DNA of 64,000 nt, taken from NCBI RefSeq assembly GCF_018343625.1, contig NZ_JAGYPG010000003.1:501003-565002 (forward strand), given 5' to 3'. Positions 43,415-51,502 of this stretch are shown here, one piece after another. Every line of letters starts with the position of its first letter. Position 1 is the stretch's first letter. Origin of the DNA: Lederbergia citri (lineage in GTDB: Bacteria; Bacillota; Bacilli; Bacillales; Bacillaceae_C). The notes under the pieces were generated by a model. The model made no database searches and had not been told where the DNA came from. It worked only from the letters and a program-made list of their open reading frames with translations. The translations under genes and the position numbers were made by a program.

Positions 43415-43666
43415 ATGACACAAACTAATAATGAAGCTATAGAAGAAATCAAAAAAGCCTATAAACCTGGCTTAGTTATCCCTATTTGTACAACCTTAAT
43501 TTGTATAGCACCATACCTTCATCTACTTTTAGACATAATCGATAAAAATTATAATAGATTGCTATTGTTAGTAATAATTTCCGCACCGCTTATTGCTTAT
43601 ATCAGCATCGTTTGGACAAAATATTTTTATCATATGAGTAAGTATAAAGCTGAAGTGAATTCCTAA
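43415..43666 (+). CDS. Small two-helix membrane protein
   Basis: An 83-residue protein with two hydrophobic helices (about 22-43 and 52-74) and a basic segment KNYNR between them. The ATG at 43415 follows GGAG; a frame starting 27 bases earlier lacks a site. I do not recognise the family. It lies 38 bp upstream of the Nudix gene and may be co-transcribed with it. Confidence 0.5.
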   Translation: MTQTNNEAIEEIKKAYKPGLVIPICTTLICIAPYLHLLLDIIDKNYNRLLLLVIISAPLIAYISIVWTKYFYHMSKYKAEVNS

Positions 43667-43704
43667 AAAGTATATTTGGTAAGCCGAAAAAGGACTGATT
43701 TACA

Positions 43705-44106
43705 ATGAAAAAAGATATACATGTTGTTGGTGCAGTTATTATAGATAACGGGAAAATCTTGTGTGCGCAAAGAAATCCTCATAAAGCTCTTCCTCTAAAA
43801 TGGGAGTTTCCGGGTGGAAAGATTGAAGAAGATGAGACGCCTCAGGAGGCTTTGAAGCGGGAAATTAACGAGGAGATGCTTTGTACAATCGAAGTAGGCG
43901 AGCAAATTGAGCATACAGTTTATGAGTATGATTTTGGAATCGTTCATTTAACAACATACTTTTGCAAGCTTATAGAAGGGAAACCAAAATTAACAGAACA
44001 CGTAGCGATAAAGTGGTTGCCACTAGAAGAATTACAAACATTAGACTGGGCACCTGCAGATATTCCTACAATAGAAAAATTAGCATATTGGGCATTGCTT
44101 AAGTAA
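43705..44106 (+). CDS. Nudix hydrolase (MutT/CTP-pyrophosphohydrolase type)
   Basis: A 133-residue Nudix protein. The Nudix box runs from Gly38 as GKIEEDETPQEALKREINEE (38-57), with all catalytic glutamates present; the glycine usually found next is Leu here. VGAVIIDNGKILCAQRN at the start and KWLPLEELQTLDWAPAD near the end resemble MutT and the CTP/5-methyl-dCTP pyrophosphohydrolase group, which remove oxidised or modified nucleotides. ATG start with AAAGGA. Confidence 0.9.
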   Translation: MKKDIHVVGAVIIDNGKILCAQRNPHKALPLKWEFPGGKIEEDETPQEALKREINEEMLCTIEVGEQIEHTVYEYDFGIVHLTTYFCKLIEGKPKLTEHVAIKWLPLEELQTLDWAPADIPTIEKLAYWALLK

Positions 44107-44119
44107 AGGGATTGCATTC

Positions 44120-44650
44120 ATGACTTTGTATAGATATAAATTCCCATTTTATAAAGGGAGCACCAAATCAATTGATTTATTTGATGAACAACAAGAGATA
44201 GTTGGTTCGTTTCAAAGATATTATCGTGGTATATTTCAAAACGTGCTGGATTGGATAATTGGTTCTGATTTTATAATAAACGTTCGAGTTAAGGATGCCA
44301 CTAATGAATTGTGTTGTGAACTGAAGGAAAATATGAATTTGAAGTCGTGGCTTCGGACTAGTTGGAGCGGGCATTCTAGTAATCTAGGTGATTTTTCGCT
44401 TATAGATAAATCCAAAATTAAAACCGAACCTCGCATGGAATTACATACAAGTAGTGGAGGTAAGTATTTTATTCGTAAACATTTTAGCGATAGGAGAACT
44501 TTCATTTTAAATGAAACGGGAGTAACATTAGCTGAAATTTCATATGATAAACTGCTGCCTCCTCAAACTATAATGATTGAGCTGAAGACGGAGGAGTTAC
44601 ATGTTCTTGAGGTTGCTGCTATATATTATCTTTTCACTATGAAGTACTAA
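44120..44650 (+). CDS. Tubby C-terminal-like domain protein, tentative
   Basis: A 176-residue soluble protein that begins YRYKFPFYKGSTKSIDLFDE and is rich in beta-strand-forming residues. Pattern and length suggest the bacterial tubby/LURP-one-like fold (a beta barrel around one helix), in which YYRGIFQ and the final VLEVAAIYYLF helix would fit. This is by overall impression, not a diagnostic motif. It starts 13 bases after the Nudix stop with AAAGGG, so the two are co-transcribed. Confidence 0.5.
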   Translation: MTLYRYKFPFYKGSTKSIDLFDEQQEIVGSFQRYYRGIFQNVLDWIIGSDFIINVRVKDATNELCCELKENMNLKSWLRTSWSGHSSNLGDFSLIDKSKIKTEPRMELHTSSGGKYFIRKHFSDRRTFILNETGVTLAEISYDKLLPPQTIMIELKTEELHVLEVAAIYYLFTMKY

Positions 44651-44955
44651 TCAAATTTAGAAGAAAAGATTAGAAATATTCTTGGATTTGTTCCTCTTGA
44701 ATAAGGAGTGTCTTTGACGCAAAAGTATATTGTTCAGGAGAGACACTCGTAACTTTAACAGTGTTAGGAAGAACCATGCGAGGAAAGAAAATCGATATGA
44801 AGGTCTGGTATATTATGGAATTATAACTAAATAGAATCGTAGATTTTATATTACAATAGGCATCATTTTAGACTCCTATAAGAAAAAGGGGCTTTTCAGG
44901 ACACGCGAAAATTGTACATATTACTTACTAGTTATTATGTAAGGAGATGGTTTTA
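44651..44955. other. Intergenic stretch with a weak hairpin
   Basis: About 300 bases. GGAGTGTCTT near 44706 and GAGACACTC near 44740 can pair as an imperfect hairpin that may end the Nudix transcript. Nothing else was recognised. Confidence 0.4.
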
Positions 44956-45507
44956 ATGAAAAGTATTCCACTGAAAATGGTGAGAAATAATTTGTTGAAT
45001 ATTCCTAAATATTCACTTCCAGATGGATTTCAAATTAGATTGTTTGAAAGAGGTGACGAACAAAATTGGGCTAGAATTGAAGCGAGTGTAGATGAATTTA
45101 TAAATGAAGAGGCTGCACTAGAACACTTTATTAAAGAATTTGGCTCAGGCATTGATGAAATTTCAAAGCGTTGTCTATTTATTGAGAATAAACATGGAGA
45201 AGCTATCGCAACAACAACAGCTTGGTATGGCGACTTAAATGGCAATGGCGAAATATCAGGTAGAATACATTGGGTAAGTGTTGTTCCGGAATATCAAGGA
45301 AAGAATCTTTCAAAACCGTTACTAAGTGCGGCTATGAACATTTTGGCCCATCACCATTCAAAAGCCTATTTAACATCCCAAACTACGAGTTACAAAGCTA
45401 TTAATATGTACTTAAACTACGGATTTGAACCTTACATTACAGATCCAAGCTGTTATGAAGCTTGGGAGTTGATGGAAACTACTTTAAACAGACGAATATT
45501 TATGTAG
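44956..45507 (+). CDS. GNAT-family N-acetyltransferase
   Basis: A 183-residue acetyltransferase. The acetyl-CoA region is WVSVVPEYQGKNLSKPLLSA near residue 110 (QGKNLS in place of RGxGxG), followed by LTSQTTSYKAINMYLNYGFEP. The start MKSIPLKMVRNNLLNIP and DGFQIRLFERGDE are like Bacillus GNAT proteins of unknown substrate. The ATG at 44956 has AAGGAG nine bases upstream. Expressed alone. Confidence 0.85.
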   Translation: MKSIPLKMVRNNLLNIPKYSLPDGFQIRLFERGDEQNWARIEASVDEFINEEAALEHFIKEFGSGIDEISKRCLFIENKHGEAIATTTAWYGDLNGNGEISGRIHWVSVVPEYQGKNLSKPLLSAAMNILAHHHSKAYLTSQTTSYKAINMYLNYGFEPYITDPSCYEAWELMETTLNRRIFM

Positions 45508-45593
45508 ATTTAAATTAAATAATGTCTGATAAAATAATGTCCGAGTTCGAATGATTACAACTATGTTTAGGTTTAAATAAATTTCTTATTCTA

Positions 45594-45620
45594 TGTCACA
45601 AAACTCTCTCCTCATTCGTT
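45594..45620 (+). promoter_or_regulatory. ECF41-type promoter
   Basis: TGTCACA (45594-45600), exactly 16 bases, then CGTT (45617-45620). The reported ECF41 target motif is TGTCACA-N16-CGTC, so this differs at one base. It lies 36 bases upstream of the oxidoreductase start and precedes the ECF41 sigma gene, indicating that the sigma factor directs its own operon. Confidence 0.75.
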
Positions 45621-45655
45621 TTGATTACAGAACGATATATAGGAGGGATTTTTTT

Positions 45656-46954
45656 ATGTTGAAATACGATGTTGCTGTTGTAGGTGGAGGATTAGCAGGA
45701 TTAACCGCTGCTAATTTTTTGGCTAGGGAAGGAAAGAAGGTTGTTGTTTTGGAAAAATCAAATCGCCTTGGTGGCAGGGGGATGACGAATGATAAAAATG
45801 GCGTTCTTATGAATTTAGGAGCGCATGCTTTATATCTATCTGGAGATGCCATGACGATTTTAACTGAACTTGGATTATCCATTCCTGGTGGAAATGCTTC
45901 AAAGTCCGTTCAGATCTATGGCATTCTAAATAATGCAGTTCAAATCATTCCAACAGATTTTTCATCCATTATGTCGTCCTCACTTTTATCATGGAAATCT
46001 AAGTTTGTGCTCGGTAAATTAATGTTAAAGTTAATGAAATTAAATATTGATTCTATTCCAGAAGTTAGCTTGGCAGAGTGGGCTAATACAGAAATAAGCG
46101 ATCCGATGGTAAGACATATTTTTTATGCGATCTGTCGGTTGACGACTTATACACATGCTTCTACCCTACAGCTTGCTAAGCCAGTTTTGAGGCAAGTGCA
46201 ACGTTCTTTGAAAGATGGAGTTTTGTATGTTGATGGAGGTTGGGGAACAATTGTGGAGAAACTTAGGCAGCAGGCAATAGCGTCGGGAGTTGAAGTATTT
46301 ACGAGTAAAAATGTCATATCCATTGAACATCAAGAGAACGATCAAATCATACAATGTTCGAACGGGACGAATTTTGAAGTTACAGAATGTATCGTTGCCG
46401 CTCCTCCAAAAGAAGCGTTAAAAATAATAAAGGGTGCAGAACAAACCTCGTTGCGACTATGGAATGAACAGGCGATTCCTGTTACGGCAAGCTGTATTGA
46501 TTTAGGTTTGAAAAAGTTGCCTAATCCACAACACCAATTTGCAATCGGTCTTGATCAATCTTTATTTTTCACAAACCAGTCAAGAGCGGCGAAGTTAAGT
46601 GATGATGGAACTGTCGTTGTCAGTCTCGCAAAATACCATGATCCGCTGGAAGATATTAACGTATATACGGATAAGCAACAATTAGAGTCAGTAATGGATA
46701 TGCTTCATCCAGGCTGGAGAAAAGAAGTGGTCGTACAGCAATTTTTACCGAAACTAACAGTATCTTATGATTTCCCACATTTGAAACGAAAAGAAAATCC
46801 GGGGCCGAGCATACCGGAAATGAAAGGGCTCTATATTGCAGGAGATTGGGCAGGTCATGAAGAAGTATTAGCTGATGCTGCCGTAGCGAGTGGGAAGCGT
46901 GCAGCGCAAGAAATATTAAAGGCCAGTGAAATGATTTTAGTAAAGGAAGGTTAA
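45656..46954 (+). CDS. FAD-dependent amine-oxidase/phytoene-desaturase-like oxidoreductase
   Basis: A 432-residue flavoprotein. The FAD-binding motif is VAVVGGGLAGLTAANFLA at residues 6-23, followed by LEKSNRLGGRG. The C-terminal FAD signature GLYIAGDWAGHEEVLADAA lies near 395. This layout fits the protoporphyrinogen oxidase/phytoene desaturase/amine oxidase superfamily. The ATG at 45656 has AGGAGGG upstream. It sits between an ECF41-type promoter and the ECF41 sigma gene (4-bp gap), and ECF41 partners are typically small oxidoreductases, decarboxylases or epimerases. The substrate is unknown. Confidence 0.87.
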   Translation: MLKYDVAVVGGGLAGLTAANFLAREGKKVVVLEKSNRLGGRGMTNDKNGVLMNLGAHALYLSGDAMTILTELGLSIPGGNASKSVQIYGILNNAVQIIPTDFSSIMSSSLLSWKSKFVLGKLMLKLMKLNIDSIPEVSLAEWANTEISDPMVRHIFYAICRLTTYTHASTLQLAKPVLRQVQRSLKDGVLYVDGGWGTIVEKLRQQAIASGVEVFTSKNVISIEHQENDQIIQCSNGTNFEVTECIVAAPPKEALKIIKGAEQTSLRLWNEQAIPVTASCIDLGLKKLPNPQHQFAIGLDQSLFFTNQSRAAKLSDDGTVVVSLAKYHDPLEDINVYTDKQQLESVMDMLHPGWRKEVVVQQFLPKLTVSYDFPHLKRKENPGPSIPEMKGLYIAGDWAGHEEVLADAAVASGKRAAQEILKASEMILVKEG

Positions 46955-46958
46955 TCGT

Positions 46959-47822
46959 TTGGAAACGGAACAGTTGTATGAGACGTATAAACCTTTGTTG
47001 TTTTCAATTGCCTATCGAATGACGGGAAGTGTTGCGGATGCCGAAGATCTTGTACATGAGGCATTCTTGACGTATGACCGTGTAAGCGACGAAAAAGTTA
47101 TTGAGAACGAAAGAGCTTATTTATGCAAAATTGTGATGAATAGCTCAATAGATAAAATGCGTTCGGCTACAAGCAGGCGCGAGGTTTATGTTGGTGAGTG
47201 GCTGCCGGAACCATTGGTCGATGAAGTGGGAGACCCCTCACATTCTTATTTAATGAAGGAATCCATTTCGACTGCATATCTTTTGCTTTTGCAGCAATTA
47301 TCCGAGGTCGAACGCGGTGTCTTTTTGTTAAGGGAAGTTTTTCAATACAGTTATGAAGAGATTGCGTCGATTATGGAAAAATCACCATCAAACTGCAGAC
47401 AGATTTTTCATAGAGCGAAAAAGGGCATGGTGAATCGTCCGAATATCCCTACGTTAGATTTCTATTCTATGAAAAGCAGTGTAGAGCAATTTACGATTGC
47501 CCTTCAACAAGGGAATATAGATAAAATGTTGGAGTTATTGAAAGCAGATGCCGTGCATATTGCAGATGGAGGCGGCAAGACTCCAGCTGCAATGAGACCA
47601 ATATACTCTGCAGAACGAATCATCTTTTTGTTTACAAGCGTAATGAAAAAGCTGCCTGAAAACACAAAGTTCGATTTCAAAGATGTAAATGGATATCCTG
47701 GCGTTGTTATTACAATCAATGGCAATGTTGCCTATGTGATTTCAATTGAATTCATGGACGATAAAATTTTCCGCATTTATATGGCGGCCAATCCGGATAA
47801 ATTGATGCACTTGCAAAATTAA
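46959..47822 (+). CDS. ECF41-group RNA polymerase sigma factor with SnoaL-like C-terminal domain
   Basis: A 287-residue sigma factor. Region 2 (about 8-70) and region 4 (about 105-160) are followed by a SnoaL-like extension. All three ECF41 hallmarks are present: WLPEPL at 81-86 in the linker, DGGGK at 203-207 and NPDKL at 278-282. In this group the C-terminal domain replaces an anti-sigma factor and controls activity. TTG start with AAAGGAAGG. It forms an operon with the preceding oxidoreductase gene, from an ECF41-type promoter. The signal sensed is not known. Confidence 0.95.
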   Translation: METEQLYETYKPLLFSIAYRMTGSVADAEDLVHEAFLTYDRVSDEKVIENERAYLCKIVMNSSIDKMRSATSRREVYVGEWLPEPLVDEVGDPSHSYLMKESISTAYLLLLQQLSEVERGVFLLREVFQYSYEEIASIMEKSPSNCRQIFHRAKKGMVNRPNIPTLDFYSMKSSVEQFTIALQQGNIDKMLELLKADAVHIADGGGKTPAAMRPIYSAERIIFLFTSVMKKLPENTKFDFKDVNGYPGVVITINGNVAYVISIEFMDDKIFRIYMAANPDKLMHLQN

Positions 47823-47880
47823 TATAACGTCAATAATTTTTACCTCTTAAAACCATACTATTTTTTGAGGTGAAAATTAC

Positions 47881-49068
47881 ATGTATAAACTGTTGTCCCA
47901 TAATGATTTGGATGGAGTCGGATGTGGAATTATAGCAAAGCTTGCTTTTGGAAAAGAGGTGAAGGTTCGCTATAATTCCGTTTCGGGTCTGGATCGTGAA
48001 GTAGAATGGTTTTTTGATAATGAGAATAAAGATACATTTTTATTTATTACTGACTTGTCGGTTAATGAAGAAAATGAAAAAAGACTCGATGAATTTTATC
48101 AAAGAGGCGGAAGGGTTCAACTGCTTGATCATCATAAAACTTCGGATCATTTTAACCAATATGATTGGAGTAGAGTCGTTGTTGAGGACGAAGATGGAAA
48201 ATTAACGTCGGCAACTTCGTTATTTTACGAGTATCTTATTGCTCATCAATTAATGGAATCATCTTCTGCGGTTGATGAATTTGTAGAGCTTGTCAGGCAG
48301 TATGACACATGGGAATGGGAAAAAAATGAAAACCATCAAGCTCACCGACTCAATGCTCTCTTTTTCTTAGTTTCGATTGAGGAATTTGAAGAGAAGATGA
48401 TTCATCGACTTAAAACAAGTGATCATTTTGATTTTAGTGAATTCGAGGCAAAGATTTTAGAGATGGAAGAACATAAAATCGAGCGCTATATTAGTAGAAA
48501 AAAACGCGAAATCGTTCAAACTGAAGTAGGCGGCCTTTATGCAGGAGTTGTTTATGCAGAATCTTACCATTCAGAGCTTGGAAATGAACTAGGTAAAGAG
48601 TTCCCGCATCTTGATTACATCGCTATTTTAAATATGGGAGGAAAGCGAATGGGGTTTCGAACGATTCATGACCATATTGATGTATCTGAGGTAGCTGGCC
48701 ATTTTGGTGGGGGAGGGCATGCCAAGGCTTCTGGCTGCTCTTTAGTGGATGAAGCTTATAAGGAATTTGTAGTGGAGACATTCCACCTAGAGCCATTACG
48801 AGAAGATGCAAAACGAAATAGATATAATCTCAAACGATCTTTATTCGGTTCACTATATAAAAATCGAATGGAGGAGATTTTTCTTATCTATCCTTTAAAC
48901 GAATGTGATTGGGCCATAGATCAATATAAAACAAAAATGGATCAGACTTTTTCTAGCTTTGATGAAGCGGAAACGTTTTTAAAAAGGAATTATGGAGCGT
49001 GGCTTGTAAGAGATGATACGTTTGTCAATTATTTGATGGAAGAAGTAAAAAGTATTAGAAACGATTGA
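47881..49068 (+). CDS. DHH/DHHA1 family phosphodiesterase
   Basis: A 395-residue protein. The N-terminal DHH domain shows SHNDLDGVGCG (residues 6-16), ITDLS (Asp58) and LDHHKTSDH (82-90), which bind two manganese ions. The DHHA1 domain has GHFGGGGHAKASG near 276-288, which holds the RNA or nucleotide end. Relatives degrade short oligoribonucleotides (NrnA/NrnB) or cyclic dinucleotides. No GGDEF or PAS domain is present, so NrnB-like oligoribonuclease is the better fit. A decayed copy of its last 100 bases lies 4 kb downstream. Confidence 0.88.
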   Translation: MYKLLSHNDLDGVGCGIIAKLAFGKEVKVRYNSVSGLDREVEWFFDNENKDTFLFITDLSVNEENEKRLDEFYQRGGRVQLLDHHKTSDHFNQYDWSRVVVEDEDGKLTSATSLFYEYLIAHQLMESSSAVDEFVELVRQYDTWEWEKNENHQAHRLNALFFLVSIEEFEEKMIHRLKTSDHFDFSEFEAKILEMEEHKIERYISRKKREIVQTEVGGLYAGVVYAESYHSELGNELGKEFPHLDYIAILNMGGKRMGFRTIHDHIDVSEVAGHFGGGGHAKASGCSLVDEAYKEFVVETFHLEPLREDAKRNRYNLKRSLFGSLYKNRMEEIFLIYPLNECDWAIDQYKTKMDQTFSSFDEAETFLKRNYGAWLVRDDTFVNYLMEEVKSIRND

Positions 49069-49210
49069 GTTTGAAATTTTTGTCAAACACAGGCCTTCTT
49101 TCCTGCACTCCTTGCAACTGCTCCTCGAAAAAAATTTTTTAAAACCCGTATCTTTTGATCCACCTTCATTCGTTTAAAAGGTAGAGAGGTGTTAAAAGGA
49201 GTGGAAATGA

Positions 49211-49939
49211 ATGTACACCAAGCTTAGGGATTATATCAAAGATGATAATCATATTGAAGACAAGATTGAACAGCTATACCCTAGATTAGAACAATACTGC
49301 TATTTTCTTGCGCAAAATAAATGGGATGGAGACGATATTGCCCAGGAATCAATGGTAAAGGCCATTCTTAAGTACGGACATACACAACACGAAATAACAC
49401 CAGCATTGTTAAACAAAATTGCCTATCATTGCTGGGTCGATATGGTCAGGAAAAGAAAGCATGAAAAGCTTGAATCAGATAACGAGTTCATTGAAAATGA
49501 ATCATCAAACAATGCAGCAGGTATTGTAGATAGAATGGATATCATTCAGCATATAAGTAAGCATCTTACACCAAAACAAGCTGTCATCTTTTTGTTAAAA
49601 GAAGCGTTTCAATACCAAGCGAAGGAAATTGCAGAGATCTTAAATACGACGGAAATAGCAGTTAAGTCAATCGTTTCTCGAACAAAAAAACGATTAGAAA
49701 AAAGCCATCAAGATGAAGCCGGTTTTTCCGTTGAACCGTTTTGGCGTGAGGAAGATCAAGAATTATTATCTGATTTATTTTATCAAGCATTGAATGCTCA
49801 AGACCCCAATGAGTTGATAAAAGCAATCCCGTCCTTCCATTCTCTAGAAAGTGAAGCTGTTATTCCTAAGCTGGTAGTTAGTACAAATCATCCACATACC
49901 ACACACTCTCCTTCAAGCCAGTTCTGTATGGCTGCATAG
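49211..49939 (+). CDS. ECF-like sigma-70 family factor
   Basis: A 242-residue sigma factor with region 2 (about 25-85; WDGDDIAQESMVKAILKY and NKIAYHCWVDMVRKRKHEK) and region 4 (about 115-170; LTPKQAVIFLLKEAFQYQAKEIAEIL). The C-terminal 70 residues are an extension of unknown role, ending SQFCMAA. No anti-sigma gene follows. Instead, a clpP paralogue starts 24 bases after the stop, so both are probably in one operon. Control by the extension or by proteolysis is possible but inferred. Confidence 0.88.
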   Translation: MYTKLRDYIKDDNHIEDKIEQLYPRLEQYCYFLAQNKWDGDDIAQESMVKAILKYGHTQHEITPALLNKIAYHCWVDMVRKRKHEKLESDNEFIENESSNNAAGIVDRMDIIQHISKHLTPKQAVIFLLKEAFQYQAKEIAEILNTTEIAVKSIVSRTKKRLEKSHQDEAGFSVEPFWREEDQELLSDLFYQALNAQDPNELIKAIPSFHSLESEAVIPKLVVSTNHPHTTHSPSSQFCMAA

Positions 49940-49963
49940 TGAAAACGAATTGGAGGAGTATAG

Positions 49964-50548
49964 ATGAATACAATCCCTTATGTAATTGAACAATCAAGTC
50001 GTGGTGAGCGGTCTTATGATATTTATTCAAGGCTGCTAAAAGATCGGATTATTATCATAGGTGACGAGATAAATGATCAAGTAGCCAATAGTGTCGTAGC
50101 CCAATTGTTATTTTTAGCTGCTGACGATCCTGATAAAGACATTTCAATATATATAAATAGTCCTGGAGGATCTACTTCTGCAGGTTTTGCGATCTTTGAT
50201 ACGATGGAATATATCAAGCCAGATGTGAGGACAATTTGTACTGGAATGGCTGCTTCTTTTGGGGCAATGTTGCTTATAGCTGGTAAAAAAGGAAAAAGGA
50301 TGGCACTGCCTAATAGCGAAATTATGATTCACCAACCACTAGGTGGGGCAAGAGGGCAAGCAACAGAAATAGAAATATCTGCAAAACGGATTTTAAAATT
50401 ACGAGAGCATGTGAATAAAATTATCGCTGACAGAACGGGACAGTCTATAGAGAAAATAGAAAGAGACACTGACCGTGATTACTACATGAGTGCAGAAGAA
50501 GCGAAAGAATACGGAATTATCGACGAGATTATTTATCCGAATAAATAA
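49964..50548 (+). CDS. clpP: ATP-dependent Clp protease proteolytic subunit, paralogue
   Basis: A 194-residue serine protease subunit with the triad at the usual positions: Ser98 in GMAASFGAM, His123 in MIHQPLGG and Asp172 in TDRDYYMS. The N-terminal start IPYVIEQSSRGERSYDIYSR is standard. It forms tetradecameric chambers that degrade proteins delivered by Clp ATPases. Location next to a sigma-factor gene, instead of the usual solitary site with a CtsR box, suggests that this is an accessory ClpP produced under sigma-factor control. A terminator follows at 50639-50688. Confidence 0.92.
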   Translation: MNTIPYVIEQSSRGERSYDIYSRLLKDRIIIIGDEINDQVANSVVAQLLFLAADDPDKDISIYINSPGGSTSAGFAIFDTMEYIKPDVRTICTGMAASFGAMLLIAGKKGKRMALPNSEIMIHQPLGGARGQATEIEISAKRILKLREHVNKIIADRTGQSIEKIERDTDRDYYMSAEEAKEYGIIDEIIYPNK

Positions 50549-50638
50549 CTCGAAAAAGAGGATGTTTTCAAGAAGTTTCTTAAAACCCTTTACAACATCG
50601 AATTCTTATTCAATGTTGGACATTATAAGTATATAAAT

Positions 50639-50688
50639 TAAAAAGGATAGATGATTAGGATAAAATATCCTCTATCTATCCTTTTTTT
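50639..50688 (+). terminator. Terminator after clpP paralogue
   Basis: AAAAAGGATAGATGA and the later CTATCTATCCTTTTTTT form a long stem with small mismatches and an inner GGATA/TATCC pair. The T-run is on the plus strand; the structure may also serve the convergent GNAT gene. Confidence 0.8.
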
Positions 50689-50701
50689 GCACTACAAATG
50701 A

Positions 50702-51226
50702 TCACTTTAATAAAGAATAAACATTCGTATCATTCGGTATATCATTTTGATACAAATACTTTTTTAGAGTACCTTCCTTTGTAAAACCTAATTTTATTAA
50801 TAATTTAATCGAAGCTTTATTTTCAACAAAAACAATTGCACCTATTCGTTTTAAGCCAAGCTCTTGAAACCCATAGGAAATAGCTTTTTCAACAGCTTCA
50901 GTAGCATATCCATTGCCCCATTTTTCAGGTAGAAGTGCATAACTTATGTTTGCTCTTTTATGTTCAAAAGACCACTCTTGCAAACCAATAGATCCAATAA
51001 TAGCACCTGTTTCCTTTAGTTCAATCCCCCATTTTATTCCACTTTTTTCTTTGAATTGTCCTTTGAAATTCTTAATGATTTGTTTTACCTGTTCAATACT
51101 TGTTAGTGGTTTTTGACCGTAATAACGTAATAAAACATCATTAGAAAAACAGTTTAATATAGCTTGGGCGTCATCTTCAACTAGTTCCCTTAATACTAAC
51201 CGCTTCGTTTCAAGCACTGGAAACAT
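50702..51226 (-). CDS. RimJ/RimL-like GNAT acetyltransferase
   Basis: A 174-residue protein starting MFPVLETKRLVLRELVEDDA, the standard start of RimJ/RimL/SpeG-like enzymes that acetylate protein N-termini or small amines. The acetyl-CoA region is ALLPEKWGNGYATEAVEKAI near residue 95, and the end FVENKASIKLLIKLGFTKEG is typical. The ATG at 51226 follows AGGGGTGG; a longer frame upstream has no site. B. subtilis YdaF/YoaA-like proteins are similar. Single gene. Confidence 0.88.
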   Translation of the reverse strand: MFPVLETKRLVLRELVEDDAQAILNCFSNDVLLRYYGQKPLTSIEQVKQIIKNFKGQFKEKSGIKWGIELKETGAIIGSIGLQEWSFEHKRANISYALLPEKWGNGYATEAVEKAISYGFQELGLKRIGAIVFVENKASIKLLIKLGFTKEGTLKKYLYQNDIPNDTNVYSLLK

Positions 51227-51502
51227 TCTACCACCCCTTAAATAAAGATTGATTAAACCTATATACATTGTATTTAAGTCGTTCCATGGGAAGAGATAAT
51301 TGTTGTAGCCGCGAATAATAATCATCATAGGTTTGTTGTAGTAATAAATATCCGTGTACGTAAATGTATTCACTGTCGATCTTCAAAAAATAATACGAAA
51401 AACGAATGGAAAGAAAAAATAAACGAAAATATAGTACCATTTTGTTTTTGCAAATACCTACGAAGTGTTCACAACTGCTGAAATGAGAGGGGGGTATTAT
51501 AC

